Shown piece after piece: positions 1 to 6,659 of a stretch of 9,728 nucleotides of DNA. The DNA is from Propionibacteriaceae bacterium (GTDB taxonomy: Bacteria > Actinomycetota > Actinomycetes > Propionibacteriales > Propionibacteriaceae), in NCBI GenBank assembly GCA_021323255.1, contig JAJTCL010000271.1, positions 1 to 9,728 of the forward strand. Reading direction: 5' to 3'. Made by a program: the position numbers and the translations under genes. The notes below the pieces were generated by a model. That model worked only from the letters and a program-made list of their open reading frames with translations. It searched no databases and had not been told where the DNA came from. Each line of letters begins with the position of its first letter. Within the stretch, counting starts at the first letter, position 1.

Positions 1-93
1 GGCCGATGCGTTGGGCCTATTCCGGGCAGCATGAGACCCCAGTTCAAGGTACTCGCCAGTTGAGCATTTGGTGCGGAACTCGCCCGCACTGCA

Positions 94-121
94 ACCAAAC
101 GGTCGCCTTTGGTGATGTTTT
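94..121 (+). terminator. Weak hairpin followed by a short T run
   Basis: ACCAAA at 94-99 can pair with TTTGGT at 108-113 around an 8-nt loop, and four T residues follow at 118-121. Another inverted repeat, GTGCGG (71-76) with CCGCAC (84-89), lies just upstream. This could end a plus-strand transcript entering from outside the window. The stem is A/T-rich and short, so this is a weak call. Confidence 0.22.
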
Positions 122-155
122 GGGCTCTGTGTGTGCAATCTAGGTCCACCTACTG

Positions 156-189
156 TGCAGTGACTCTGCATCGATTGCAACGTGTGCAA
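156..189. promoter_or_regulatory. Two operator-like dyads with TGCA cores upstream of femX
   Basis: Two 15-bp inverted repeats with 5-nt spacers lie side by side: TGCAG-N5-CTGCA at 156-170 and TTGCA-N5-TGCAA at 175-189. Further TGCA cores occur at 90 and 134, giving six in about 100 bp. The dyads sit upstream of the proposed femX promoter, a position more typical of an activator than of a repressor. No regulator is recognised in the window. The repeats are seen directly; their role is inferred. Confidence 0.35.
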
Positions 190-202
190 AGCGTCAGGAA
201 CG

Positions 203-238
203 AGGTGAACCGAGATTTCGACTATTACATTCAGACCT
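203..238 (+). promoter_or_regulatory. Candidate leaderless promoter of femX
   Basis: TACATT at 226-231 fits the actinobacterial TANNNT -10 pattern and ends 7 nt before the GTG start at 239, so transcription could begin at or within a base of the start codon. There is no Shine-Dalgarno sequence ahead of the GTG, and an in-frame stop at 206-208 rules out an ATG, GTG or TTG start further upstream. No convincing -35 hexamer is present (the region near 203-208 reads AGGTGA). Leaderless mRNAs are common in actinobacteria. Confidence 0.33.
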
Positions 239-1354
239 GTGGCTCTTTCGGTACGGACCATCGAGGCGGAGCGGCACCGCGAGTTCAATGCCGCCCAATC
301 CTCGGTGAGCTTCCTCCAGACGCCGGCCTGGGGGCAGGTCAAGAGTGAGTGGCGGAGCGAGTCGATCGGCTGGTTCAACGGCGCCGATGGACCCCTCGGT
401 GCGGGACTTGTGCTCTACCGACAACTTCCCAAGATCAAGAAGTACCTTGCGTATTTGCCGGAGGGTCCCGTCATCGACTGGTCTGCCCCCGACATCGGGG
501 AATGGCTGAGGCCGTTGGCTGATCACGTGCGTTCGGCCGGTGCCTTCGGCGTCCGGATCGGTGCGACTGCGATTGCCCGGCGCTGGAGCGCCGAAACGAT
601 CAAGGCGGCGATCGCTGACGAGCGGATTACGCGGCTTAGCGAGGCGATCCCTGACCAGATCAATCACGCGACCAGCCGCACCCGTAACCGACTCCGCGAG
701 CTCGGCTGGCGACCGCCGGAAGAGGAGGAGGGTTTCGCTGCCGGGCAGCCACGTTTCGTCTTCCAGCTTCCGATCGCTGGGCGGACGCCCGATCAACTGC
801 TAGCTGGGATGAACCAACTGTGGCGACGCAACATCAAGAAGGCCGCCAAGGCCGGAGTCGTCGTGAACCGTGGCACCGTTGATGATCTGCCCGAGTTCCA
901 CCGGCTCTACGTCGAGACCGCTGAGCGTGATCATTTCAGGCCACGACCGCTGTCGTACTTCCAGACCATGTTCGACGCCCTGCTGGCCGAAGATCCTGAT
1001 CGAATTCGGCTGTACTTAGCCCGCCACGAAGGTGACCTCGTCGCCGCCACCACCTGGGTCCGAGTCGGCCAGCACACCTGGTACTCCTACGGCGCCAGCT
1101 CAACAAAGAAGCGTGAAGTGCGCGGATCCAATGCTGTGCAGTGGAAGATGATCACCGACGCACTGGAGGCGGGTGCCACCATCTACGACCTGCGTGGGAT
1201 CACCGAAGGTCTCGAGGAGGACGATCCGCATCTGGGTCTGATCCAGTTCAAGGTCGGCACTGGAGGCGAGGCGGTGGAGTACCTGGGTGAATGGGACCTT
1301 CCCCTCAATCCGCTGCTGTACAAGGCTTTCGACCTCTACATGAAACGTCGGTGA
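239..1354 (+). CDS. femX: FemX/FemAB-type peptidoglycan bridge aminoacyltransferase
   Basis: This 371-residue protein belongs to the FemABX family, which transfers an amino acid from aminoacyl-tRNA to the stem peptide of lipid-linked peptidoglycan precursor at the inner membrane face. In LL-diaminopimelate actinobacteria such as Streptomyces, FemX adds the bridging glycine, so glycine is the likely but unproven substrate. Family hallmarks are FLQTPAWGQVK (residues 25-35), YLPEGPVID (72-80), the basic RRNIKKAAKAG (196-206), a second GNAT-like half with WYSYGAS (281-287), YDLRGI (316-321), and the C-terminal GLIQFKVGTGGE (333-344). There is no signal peptide and the length is normal. The GTG at 239 is the only sensible start. 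A rare TTA leucine codon lies at 1016-1018. The racemase-like gene follows after 22 bp, presumably on the same transcript. Confidence 0.88.
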   Translation: MALSVRTIEAERHREFNAAQSSVSFLQTPAWGQVKSEWRSESIGWFNGADGPLGAGLVLYRQLPKIKKYLAYLPEGPVIDWSAPDIGEWLRPLADHVRSAGAFGVRIGATAIARRWSAETIKAAIADERITRLSEAIPDQINHATSRTRNRLRELGWRPPEEEEGFAAGQPRFVFQLPIAGRTPDQLLAGMNQLWRRNIKKAAKAGVVVNRGTVDDLPEFHRLYVETAERDHFRPRPLSYFQTMFDALLAEDPDRIRLYLARHEGDLVAATTWVRVGQHTWYSYGASSTKKREVRGSNAVQWKMITDALEAGATIYDLRGITEGLEEDDPHLGLIQFKVGTGGEAVEYLGEWDLPLNPLLYKAFDLYMKRR

Positions 1355-1376
1355 TGAGTGCTGTGGTAATGACGAC

Positions 1377-2429
1377 ATGAGCGGTGTGACCCTGCGGCTG
1401 AACGGGGAGCGCTGGCGGGAGCACCTGCTGACCGTGGCGGAGGCGATCCCAGGCATCGTCCCGGTGATCAAAGGCAACGGCTACGGGTTTGGTCTGCGCC
1501 GGCTGGCCGAGGAGTCGGCAACGCTGGGCGCGGACACAGTCGGAGTCGGCATGCCCTCTGAGGTTGACGTCGTACGCGAGGCGTTCCCGGGTGATGTGGT
1601 GATCTTGAGCCCGTGGGATCCATCAGCTGAGCTCGCAAGAAAACTCACCGCGGACTCTTCGGTTATCACTACGGTGTCCCGACTGCACGACCTGGAACTG
1701 CTGGCTGGGCGTGATGGTCGGCCACGAGTCGTGGTCGAGGTACTCACGTCAATGCAACGGCATGGGATCCGGCCCGATGATCTTGCGCAGGTCGCGGCCT
1801 GGCTTCCTGGCGTCCGGTTCGAGGGTTGGACGATCCATCTGCCGCTGCACGCCGACGGACGCTATGCCGAAGCCGAGCGGCTGGCTCGCGCTGCCCTTGC
1901 CACGGCGCCCGGAACGCTCTGGTTTTCCCATCTCCCCGCGGAGGAGACGGCGGCGCTGGCGCGCCAGCTGGGTGGCGCTGACGCAGACCCTGTCCCGGTT
2001 CGACAACGGGTCGGCACGCGGCTCTGGCTGGACAGAGCATCGCGCAGCACTACCGCGACAGTGTTGGATGTGCATGAGATCAAGCGCGGCGAGCGGGCCG
2101 GCTATCGGCAGCGGGTCTGCCCGGCCGATGGCTGGATCGTGGTGGTCGCCGGCGGAACCTCTCATGGCATCGGCATGGAGGCCCCGACCTCGGCCAAGAC
2201 GGTGCGGCATCGGGCGATCGCGTTCGCGACGGGCTCTCTCGCGGCTGCCGGGCTAGCGCTCAGCCCGTACACGATCAATGGCAAGAAGCGCTGGTTTCTC
2301 GAGCCGCCCCATATGCAGTCCAGCCAGGTCTTCCTGCCGCACAAGGAGCGGCCGCCCCGGATCGGGCAAGAGGTTCCCGTCGAGCTGCGACTGACTACAG
2401 CGACGGTCGACTGTATTGCGTGGAACTAG
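1377..2429 (+). CDS. Alanine racemase-like PLP enzyme
   Basis: This 350-residue protein has the alanine racemase fold: an N-terminal PLP-binding barrel and a C-terminal beta domain. The motif PVIKGNGYGFG (29-39) corresponds to the family's AVVKANAYGHG, which makes Lys32 the likely PLP lysine. MQRHGI (126-131) occupies the place of the usual GMGRLGI. RVGTRLWLD (211-219) and AGYRQ (241-245) match the region of the second catalytic residue, with Tyr243 as the candidate. The end of the beta domain diverges: the usual VSMDMCMVD-like segment reads EPPHMQSSQVF (309-319). The start is ATG 1377; no alternative ATG, GTG or TTG lies in frame just upstream and there is no clear Shine-Dalgarno, so translation may be coupled to femX. 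Its position suggests a role in bridge or precursor amino acid supply. It may not be the housekeeping Alr. Confidence 0.78.
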   Translation: MSGVTLRLNGERWREHLLTVAEAIPGIVPVIKGNGYGFGLRRLAEESATLGADTVGVGMPSEVDVVREAFPGDVVILSPWDPSAELARKLTADSSVITTVSRLHDLELLAGRDGRPRVVVEVLTSMQRHGIRPDDLAQVAAWLPGVRFEGWTIHLPLHADGRYAEAERLARAALATAPGTLWFSHLPAEETAALARQLGGADADPVPVRQRVGTRLWLDRASRSTTATVLDVHEIKRGERAGYRQRVCPADGWIVVVAGGTSHGIGMEAPTSAKTVRHRAIAFATGSLAAAGLALSPYTINGKKRWFLEPPHMQSSQVFLPHKERPPRIGQEVPVELRLTTATVDCIAWN

Positions 2430-2431
2430 CC

Positions 2432-2559
2432 GAGCGAGCACTCAAGCCCGGATCGCGCGCCGCCGTGCTGAGAAGGAGTGAGGGGACACGTTTTTGGTCC
2501 CCGAGCGACGACGAAGTAGGCGGACTCCCAAGCGCGATCCGCCGCGAGCGGAGCGAGCA
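2432..2559. repeat. GAGCGAGCA direct repeat and GC hairpin between convergent genes
   Basis: The 9-mer GAGCGAGCA occurs at 2432-2440, just after the racemase stop, and again at 2551-2559, just before the phosphatase stop. A 5-bp stem, TCCGC (2538-2542) with GCGGA (2548-2552), abuts the second copy. GAGCGAGC-like words are common in the intergenic DNA of high-GC actinobacteria, so this may be a simple composition effect or a 3'-end element shared by the two convergent genes. No gene is visible in 2430-2566. Confidence 0.35.
2482..2502. terminator. Candidate bidirectional terminator hairpin
   Basis: GGGGAC (2482-2487) pairs perfectly with GTCCCC (2497-2502) around a 9-nt loop that itself contains five T residues. 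It lies between the ends of two convergent genes, where a shared terminator would be expected. There is no T tract after the stem on either strand, which is usual for actinobacterial terminators but leaves the call uncertain. Confidence 0.45.
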
Positions 2560-2566
2560 ATCCAAC

Positions 2567-3340
2567 TCAGCTGCGCAGCTTGGAGTCGTCGGCAGTCCAA
2601 CCCATCTTGATCAACATCGGCAAAACGCCGCCGAAGGTGTCGTCGATATATCGCAGGAAGCTGATCATGGTCTCTGAGTGGCTGAGGTGTGAGGAAATGG
2701 GTCGACCCTCGAGGTTCCCGGCGTAGGTCGGCGAGGCCCTCAGACGTCCGACGACCTGTTCCACCCGCTCGGAACTTGCTGCGTAGTCGTCGATGATCGC
2801 TTGAGGTTCGGCCCCTGCCACGGATAGGGCCAGCGCGACGAGGGTGCCAGTGCGGTCTTTGCCCGCGGCGCAGTGAACCAGCGCCGTACCAGGCGCTCCG
2901 GCGACGGCGCGCAGCGCGGACAGCACCGAGTCCGGGCGATCGACGAGGTAGGAGAAGTAGACCGAGGCCACCTCGTTGTCCAGTTGGACACTGGGTTCGA
3001 GGTCGACCCAAGGCAAAGCCTCTTCGGGTAGCACTTCGGGGCGTACGTCGGGCTTGGTCTCGCCAACGCCGATCTCCCACTCCCGAAAGAGCGAAAACTG
3101 GTGGATCCGAACATCCGTCCCGGTCAGCGGGCCGGGCCCCTCGCGTTCGGCTTCATAGTCGCTCCGCAGGTCTATGACATCCGACAGGCCTAGCCCGAGC
3201 AGCTGATCCACATCCGAGGTGGTGAGCGTCTGGAGATTGTCCGAGCGCAGCAACCGACCAGGGATGATCTTGCCGCCGTCAGTGGTCGGGATCCCCCCGA
3301 CGTCGCGCAGGTTGGCCAGGCCGTCGAGGTCGATCCACAT
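2567..3340 (-). CDS. PtpB-like tyrosine/dual-specificity phosphatase
   Basis: This 257-residue cytoplasmic protein matches the Y_phosphatase3 family, which includes mycobacterial PtpB. The N-terminus has the NLRDVGG element (residues 10-16), followed by a GRLLRSDNL segment and a VIDLRSDYE segment (about 55-63). The P-loop HCAAGKDRTG begins at about residue 156, with nucleophile Cys157 and Arg163. The lysine after the glycine (HCxxGKDR) is shared with PtpB, a phosphatase reported to act on phosphoproteins and phosphoinositides; the substrate here is unknown. I chose the ATG at 3340, preceded by GGTGG at 5-nt spacing. Open frame continues to 3559, but that extension is low-complexity basic sequence overlapping the upstream gene out of frame. 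A GTG at 3349 is also possible. It lies 64 bp after the SOD-like gene and is probably cotranscribed with it. Confidence 0.82.
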   Translation of the reverse strand: MWIDLDGLANLRDVGGIPTTDGGKIIPGRLLRSDNLQTLTTSDVDQLLGLGLSDVIDLRSDYEAEREGPGPLTGTDVRIHQFSLFREWEIGVGETKPDVRPEVLPEEALPWVDLEPSVQLDNEVASVYFSYLVDRPDSVLSALRAVAGAPGTALVHCAAGKDRTGTLVALALSVAGAEPQAIIDDYAASSERVEQVVGRLRASPTYAGNLEGRPISSHLSHSETMISFLRYIDDTFGGVLPMLIKMGWTADDSKLRS

Positions 3341-3404
3341 CCGTTCCACCCCAGTCAGGGTAATAGGATCTTCGCCGCTGACCGGCAGCGATGAGTTGGC
3401 CCGC

Positions 3405-3995
3405 TTATCGCGCGCTCGTGTGCGACTTGATCTCGAGCGGCAGGCAAGCCAGCTTGTTTCCGGCTTTACCGTCTGCTGGGTTCGTCGGGTCCTGGTGGAT
3501 AACAATCGCCCGATTACCCTTTTCCGGAACGAATTGGACGTTCGCTGTCGTTCTTGCATATCCGTCGGAGGTCACTGTGAAGTCCAGCCAGACCTCGGTC
3601 TTGCTGCTAACTTGTGGCGGGACGCTTGTGGAGATGTTGTAGTGGACTCCTACCGGCCCCTGGTCACCCTCCATGCAGGGCCCAATGTGCAGATGTGCAC
3701 CATAACCGTCGCTGTTGGCGGTCGCGGCCTTGTCAATATCCCTGATCTGGACTCTGAAGTAGCTGGCGCTCCCAACGCTGATCATCATGGCCGTTGCTCT
3801 GGCGTCGTCGAACACATCCGGAGTAGCCGTCGAGAGGTCGGTCAACTCACTGCTGTGGTAGCCCCAGCTCATACTCGATCCCTTGGACCCCTTGCTCGTC
3901 GACCCGGTCTGAGCATGCGCGGACACCGCAGTTGAGGTAAGTGCCAGGGCAGATAAAGCGACGGCAGCAAGGGCCGCCTTACGCAAACGAGCCAC
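3405..3995 (-). CDS. Secreted Cu-superoxide dismutase-like protein
   Basis: This 196-residue exported protein begins with a signal peptide: basic MARLRK, a hydrophobic stretch to about residue 24, and a likely cut after SAHA at residue 28. A Ser/Gly/Lys-rich linker follows. The rest resembles Cu/Zn superoxide dismutase. HLHIGPC (101-107) aligns with the two copper histidines and first disulfide cysteine of SOD, VHYN supplies His118, IVIHQDP supplies His167, and AGNKLACL (178-185) holds the second cysteine, Cys184. The zinc-binding loop is not visible: no further histidine lies between His118 and His167. The usual active-site arginine before LAC is Lys181. It may be a copper-only SOD or a non-enzymatic SOD-like binding protein. 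The GTG start at 3995 is supported by AGGGG (4005-4001) five bases upstream. Confidence 0.68.
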   Translation of the reverse strand: MARLRKAALAAVALSALALTSTAVSAHAQTGSTSKGSKGSSMSWGYHSSELTDLSTATPDVFDDARATAMMISVGSASYFRVQIRDIDKAATANSDGYGAHLHIGPCMEGDQGPVGVHYNISTSVPPQVSSKTEVWLDFTVTSDGYARTTANVQFVPEKGNRAIVIHQDPTNPADGKAGNKLACLPLEIKSHTSAR

Positions 3996-4000
3996 GATTT

Positions 4001-4005
4001 CCCCT
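4001..4005 (-). promoter_or_regulatory. Ribosome binding site that decides the SOD-like start
   Basis: On the minus strand AGGGG precedes the GTG at 3995 with a 5-nt spacer. It supports this GTG and shows that the gene is translated independently of the mannosyltransferase gene 145 bp upstream. Confidence 0.6.
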
Positions 4006-4034
4006 ATAGAGACTTGAAAGATCCAGGTCTCAGG

Positions 4035-4088
4035 CAGGGGCCCCCCTTGGTCCCTGTGTCCCCGACCAAGTCACCAGGCGTCAGCATA
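4035..4088 (-). promoter_or_regulatory. Possible promoter and structured leader of the SOD-like gene
   Basis: On the minus strand TATGCT (4088-4083) fits a TANNNT -10 element, which would give an approximately 80-nt leader. A 7-bp stem follows, CTTGGTC (4070-4064) with GACCAAG (4052-4046). A second pairing, CAGGG (4056-4052) with CCCTG (4039-4035), uses bases from the first stem's loop. The two pairings share one base, so they could form a pseudoknot-like fold or be alternatives. No -35 element is evident. The stem could instead terminate the upstream operon, although no T tract follows. Confidence 0.3.
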
Positions 4089-4140
4089 AGTGATCCAACG
4101 TCGGCCCGGCCGGAGTTTCGAGTTGTCTCAGATTTGCGAT

Positions 4141-5310
4141 TTAGCTCGCCCAATGGCCGGTGAAGAACAGCCAGCTCCACCACACCATGAGCACAATCTC
4201 GACAGTGAAGGCAACCGCCACCAGCAGCCGATGAACAGGCCGAGAAACCCTCGATGGTCCCGCGACCCAGCGACCCAACATGATCCAGAGCGGGAACCAC
4301 AGCAAGGTTGCACGGTTGACGGAGAAGAACCAGTACGACATGGAGAAAGCGAGCACCTGCACCCCTACCCAGCTCGCCTCTCCCCACATCGTCCTTTCGG
4401 CACCCATCGGTGACTTCCGCGCCCGCAAGCTCACCAGGATGCACCAGACGGTGACTGCTACGCCCACGGCCATCGAGATCAGCTCGCCGCGGAACACTGC
4501 AGCCCACCACGGATGATTGGGGTACGCCCCAGGCAAGACGGCAGGGATGGTGTTCAGGAAGGACTGCCAGGGCCAGGTCAGCTCGCGTACCCAACCGGTG
4601 GCCTGGGCCTGATACCAAGCAGTCCAGCTCCCCGTGAGCGCGTACAGGTACGTCGCAAAAGCCATGATCACCGCTGCCGGAATCAGCATCAGCGCCGCCC
4701 GACGCAGCTTGACGCCGGTCGCGTTGTTACTGGTAAAGATCATCACGAGCAGCGCGCAGATCAGGAAGAGTCCCGAGACCCGTACGGTGCACGCGACTGC
4801 CGTCAGCGCGACCGCGGCCAGCCAGCGGTCCGCGCGTGCCCGCTCCCAGGCCCAGAAGGCCACCGCGCAAAACAGCGACTCGGTGTAGGGCATCATCGTG
4901 AAGACCGCGGTCGGGGCAAACAGCCATGCGACGGCCGCCCACGGCCCGCCGAGCCGGTACAACGCTGCAGCGGCGACGGCAGAGCACGCCGTGGAAAGGA
5001 CCACTCCGCTGATGACGACCGGTACCCCCAACTGATCGAACAGCGCCAAGATCAGTGGCCAGCCTGGGAAGAAGGCCATCAAAGTGCCGCTGGACTCCGA
5101 GAGGTAACCACCGTCAGCCAGCCTGGCGAAGTGCTGCACATCCCAATTGCTCACCATGTCGGTAAGAGTCCGGTGCTGCACGACAGCCAACAGCAGCGCG
5201 ACTCCGATGATCAGGCCGCGGCTCGCCAGCCACGCCTGGATCACGATCCGGCCCGGTGAGGAGACTGCCCCTGTTGGTGCGGCTACTGGCCGGTCAACGT
5301 CCTGCAGCAT
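4141..5310 (-). CDS. PIG-V-like GT-C membrane mannosyltransferase
   Basis: This 389-residue polytopic membrane protein resembles actinobacterial mannosyltransferases related to PIG-V. These enzymes take sugar from a polyprenyl-phosphate donor and act outside the cytoplasmic membrane. After a short cytoplasmic N-terminus, the first membrane helix (about 22-44) leads into a loop with NWDVQHF; the Trp56-Asp57 pair is the family's acidic catalytic or metal site. FFPGWPLIL (80-88) and PYTESLF (141-147) are also typical. I judge eight to ten hydrophobic segments, ending in the Trp-rich tail FTGHWAS. The start ATG at 5310 overlaps the preceding gene's stop as TGATG, which implies coupled translation and a shared operon. 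The acceptor is unknown; a lipoglycan or glycoprotein fits the envelope context. Confidence 0.8.
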   Translation of the reverse strand: MLQDVDRPVAAPTGAVSSPGRIVIQAWLASRGLIIGVALLLAVVQHRTLTDMVSNWDVQHFARLADGGYLSESSGTLMAFFPGWPLILALFDQLGVPVVISGVVLSTACSAVAAAALYRLGGPWAAVAWLFAPTAVFTMMPYTESLFCAVAFWAWERARADRWLAAVALTAVACTVRVSGLFLICALLVMIFTSNNATGVKLRRAALMLIPAAVIMAFATYLYALTGSWTAWYQAQATGWVRELTWPWQSFLNTIPAVLPGAYPNHPWWAAVFRGELISMAVGVAVTVWCILVSLRARKSPMGAERTMWGEASWVGVQVLAFSMSYWFFSVNRATLLWFPLWIMLGRWVAGPSRVSRPVHRLLVAVAFTVEIVLMVWWSWLFFTGHWAS

Positions 5311-6659
5311 CAGGCATTCCGCCTTGGGACGGTGCTGCCGCTGAAGACCCGGAACCAGCGGGCGTCCGGCGCCTGATCAAGTACGCCGCCGGTGGGATCG
5401 TCGACGCCCTCTTGGCGTACCGGATCATGCTCGGGCCGCAACGCATCCCTCACCACCATGATCACCACCCAACCTTGGGTGCACAACCTGGTGAAGATCA
5501 ACCAGTCCCGCCACCTGGGGCGGGCCAAGATCATCAGTGGCAGCAACCAGAGAACGTACTGTGGTGAATAGACCTTGTTGGTCATCAGGAACGCGGCAAC
5601 CACGAGAAACGCCATGGCACCGAATCGCGGTCGCCGAGGTGCAGTCATGATCAAGACCAGGATGCCCAGGCAGCCGAGAGCGAACAGCCCGGCGCTGACC
5701 CAGTTGAGCTGAGGAACCGGCCAGCCGGCCAGCGATAGTACGTACCAAATCGAGCCCAGGTCGCCGCCGCGCTCGCTGTTGTAGACCCAAAAGCTGCGCC
5801 ACGCATCTGGCGCAAGCGCCAGCACTGGAAGGTTGACCAGACCCCAGCTCACCAGGGCAGTGGACAAGGTCATGACGAAGTCGCCCATTCGCTTGGCTCG
5901 CATGCAGAGCAGGAAAAGCGGACCGAGCAGCAGCGCTGGATAGAGCTTGGCCGCCGCGCCCAGCCCGAGCATCACGCCGGTCAAGCCAGGCCGGCGGGCG
6001 GCCCAACAGGCCATTCCGAGGGCCGTCAAGGCGATCGGGAGCATGTCCCAGTTGATCAAGGCTGCGGCAGCGACGCAGGGTGAGGCAGCCAGCATCATCG
6101 CGTCCCAGGGCCGCCCGGCTGGCGTACGCACCAAGGCCCAGAGCGCGACCAGAAAGAGGCCGCCCAGCAGCACGGTGTTGACATCGACGAAGATCAACGT
6201 CGAGTCCACCCGTTGCTGGTCTGTGAGACCGGTGCCCTGCAACCCGCCGAGCGCGCGGGTGATCAGACGCTCCAGCTCCAGGAACCACCCGGTGAGCACC
6301 GGGTACTCCAGAACCGGGTAGTCACCGTAGTCGAGGTAAGGAGTGTTGCCTTGCTGCAAGCCGCGCCCGGCGTACAACAGGCCGATATCGGAGTAACACA
6401 AGTACTTGAAATGGTCGGGGGGAGGTGCGCCGGCCACAGTGATCCGGCACGGCAGGCGGAAGACAACTCCGCTCAGATAGACCAGAGTGCCGACCAGCAG
6501 GGTGACCCGCAGCGGGTTCCACCAGGCCCTGCCAACAGCGGCATAACGCCCCAGAGGCCCGCCAATTCGCTGGCTGACTGTGCCGACGAAGCTGTCAGTC
6601 GCCGATGGCAGGATGTTGGTGGATCGGGCCCCGGTCCCGACAGTCGGGCTTCTGCTCAA
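5310..6659 (-). CDS. GT87-family polyprenyl-phosphate sugar transferase (Rv0051-like)
   Basis: This polytopic protein of 449 residues matches the GT87/DUF2029 family of mannopyranosyltransferase-like GT-C enzymes, specifically the type next to ponA1 in mycobacteria. The N-terminal cytoplasmic segment SQRIGGPLGRYAAVGRAWW is characteristic. After the first helix comes a loop with CYSDI (Asp91 the likely catalytic acid) and YPVLEYPV (114-121). AKLYPALLLGP (237-247) and NKVYSPQYVLWLLPL (361-375) are further hallmarks. The cytoplasmic tail carries RPEHDPVR. Start choice: TTG at 6659 overlaps the PBP stop (TTGA) and gives a normal N-terminus. A TTG at 6701 would add 14 basic residues and has no ribosome binding site. 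The C-terminus appears to lack a helix expected after RPRWRD. The downstream mannosyltransferase overlaps it by one base. Confidence 0.83.
   Translation of the reverse strand: MSRSPTVGTGARSTNILPSATDSFVGTVSQRIGGPLGRYAAVGRAWWNPLRVTLLVGTLVYLSGVVFRLPCRITVAGAPPPDHFKYLCYSDIGLLYAGRGLQQGNTPYLDYGDYPVLEYPVLTGWFLELERLITRALGGLQGTGLTDQQRVDSTLIFVDVNTVLLGGLFLVALWALVRTPAGRPWDAMMLAASPCVAAAALINWDMLPIALTALGMACWAARRPGLTGVMLGLGAAAKLYPALLLGPLFLLCMRAKRMGDFVMTLSTALVSWGLVNLPVLALAPDAWRSFWVYNSERGGDLGSIWYVLSLAGWPVPQLNWVSAGLFALGCLGILVLIMTAPRRPRFGAMAFLVVAAFLMTNKVYSPQYVLWLLPLMILARPRWRDWLIFTRLCTQGWVVIMVVRDALRPEHDPVRQEGVDDPTGGVLDQAPDARWFRVFSGSTVPRRNA

Noticed and set aside
3341..3559. Upstream extension of the phosphatase gene (start at 3559)
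   Set aside because: The extra 73 residues are Arg/Ser/Thr-rich, unlike the family, and overlap the SOD-like gene by 155 bp. The family-like N-terminus begins at 3340 with a plausible ribosome binding site.
4004..4618. Long minus-strand open frame (204 residues)
   Set aside because: Most of it lies in another frame of the mannosyltransferase gene. The translation has no recognisable domain and the mannosyltransferase frame has clear family motifs and membrane segments.
4513..5259. Plus-strand open frame of 248 residues
   Set aside because: It is Arg/Gln/Asp-rich, antisense to the mannosyltransferase and has no domain; this is typical of a shadow in high-GC DNA.
5425..6288. Minus-strand open frame of 287 residues
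   Set aside because: It is an alternative frame of the GT87 gene, composed of Arg/Ala/Gly-rich sequence without membrane segments.
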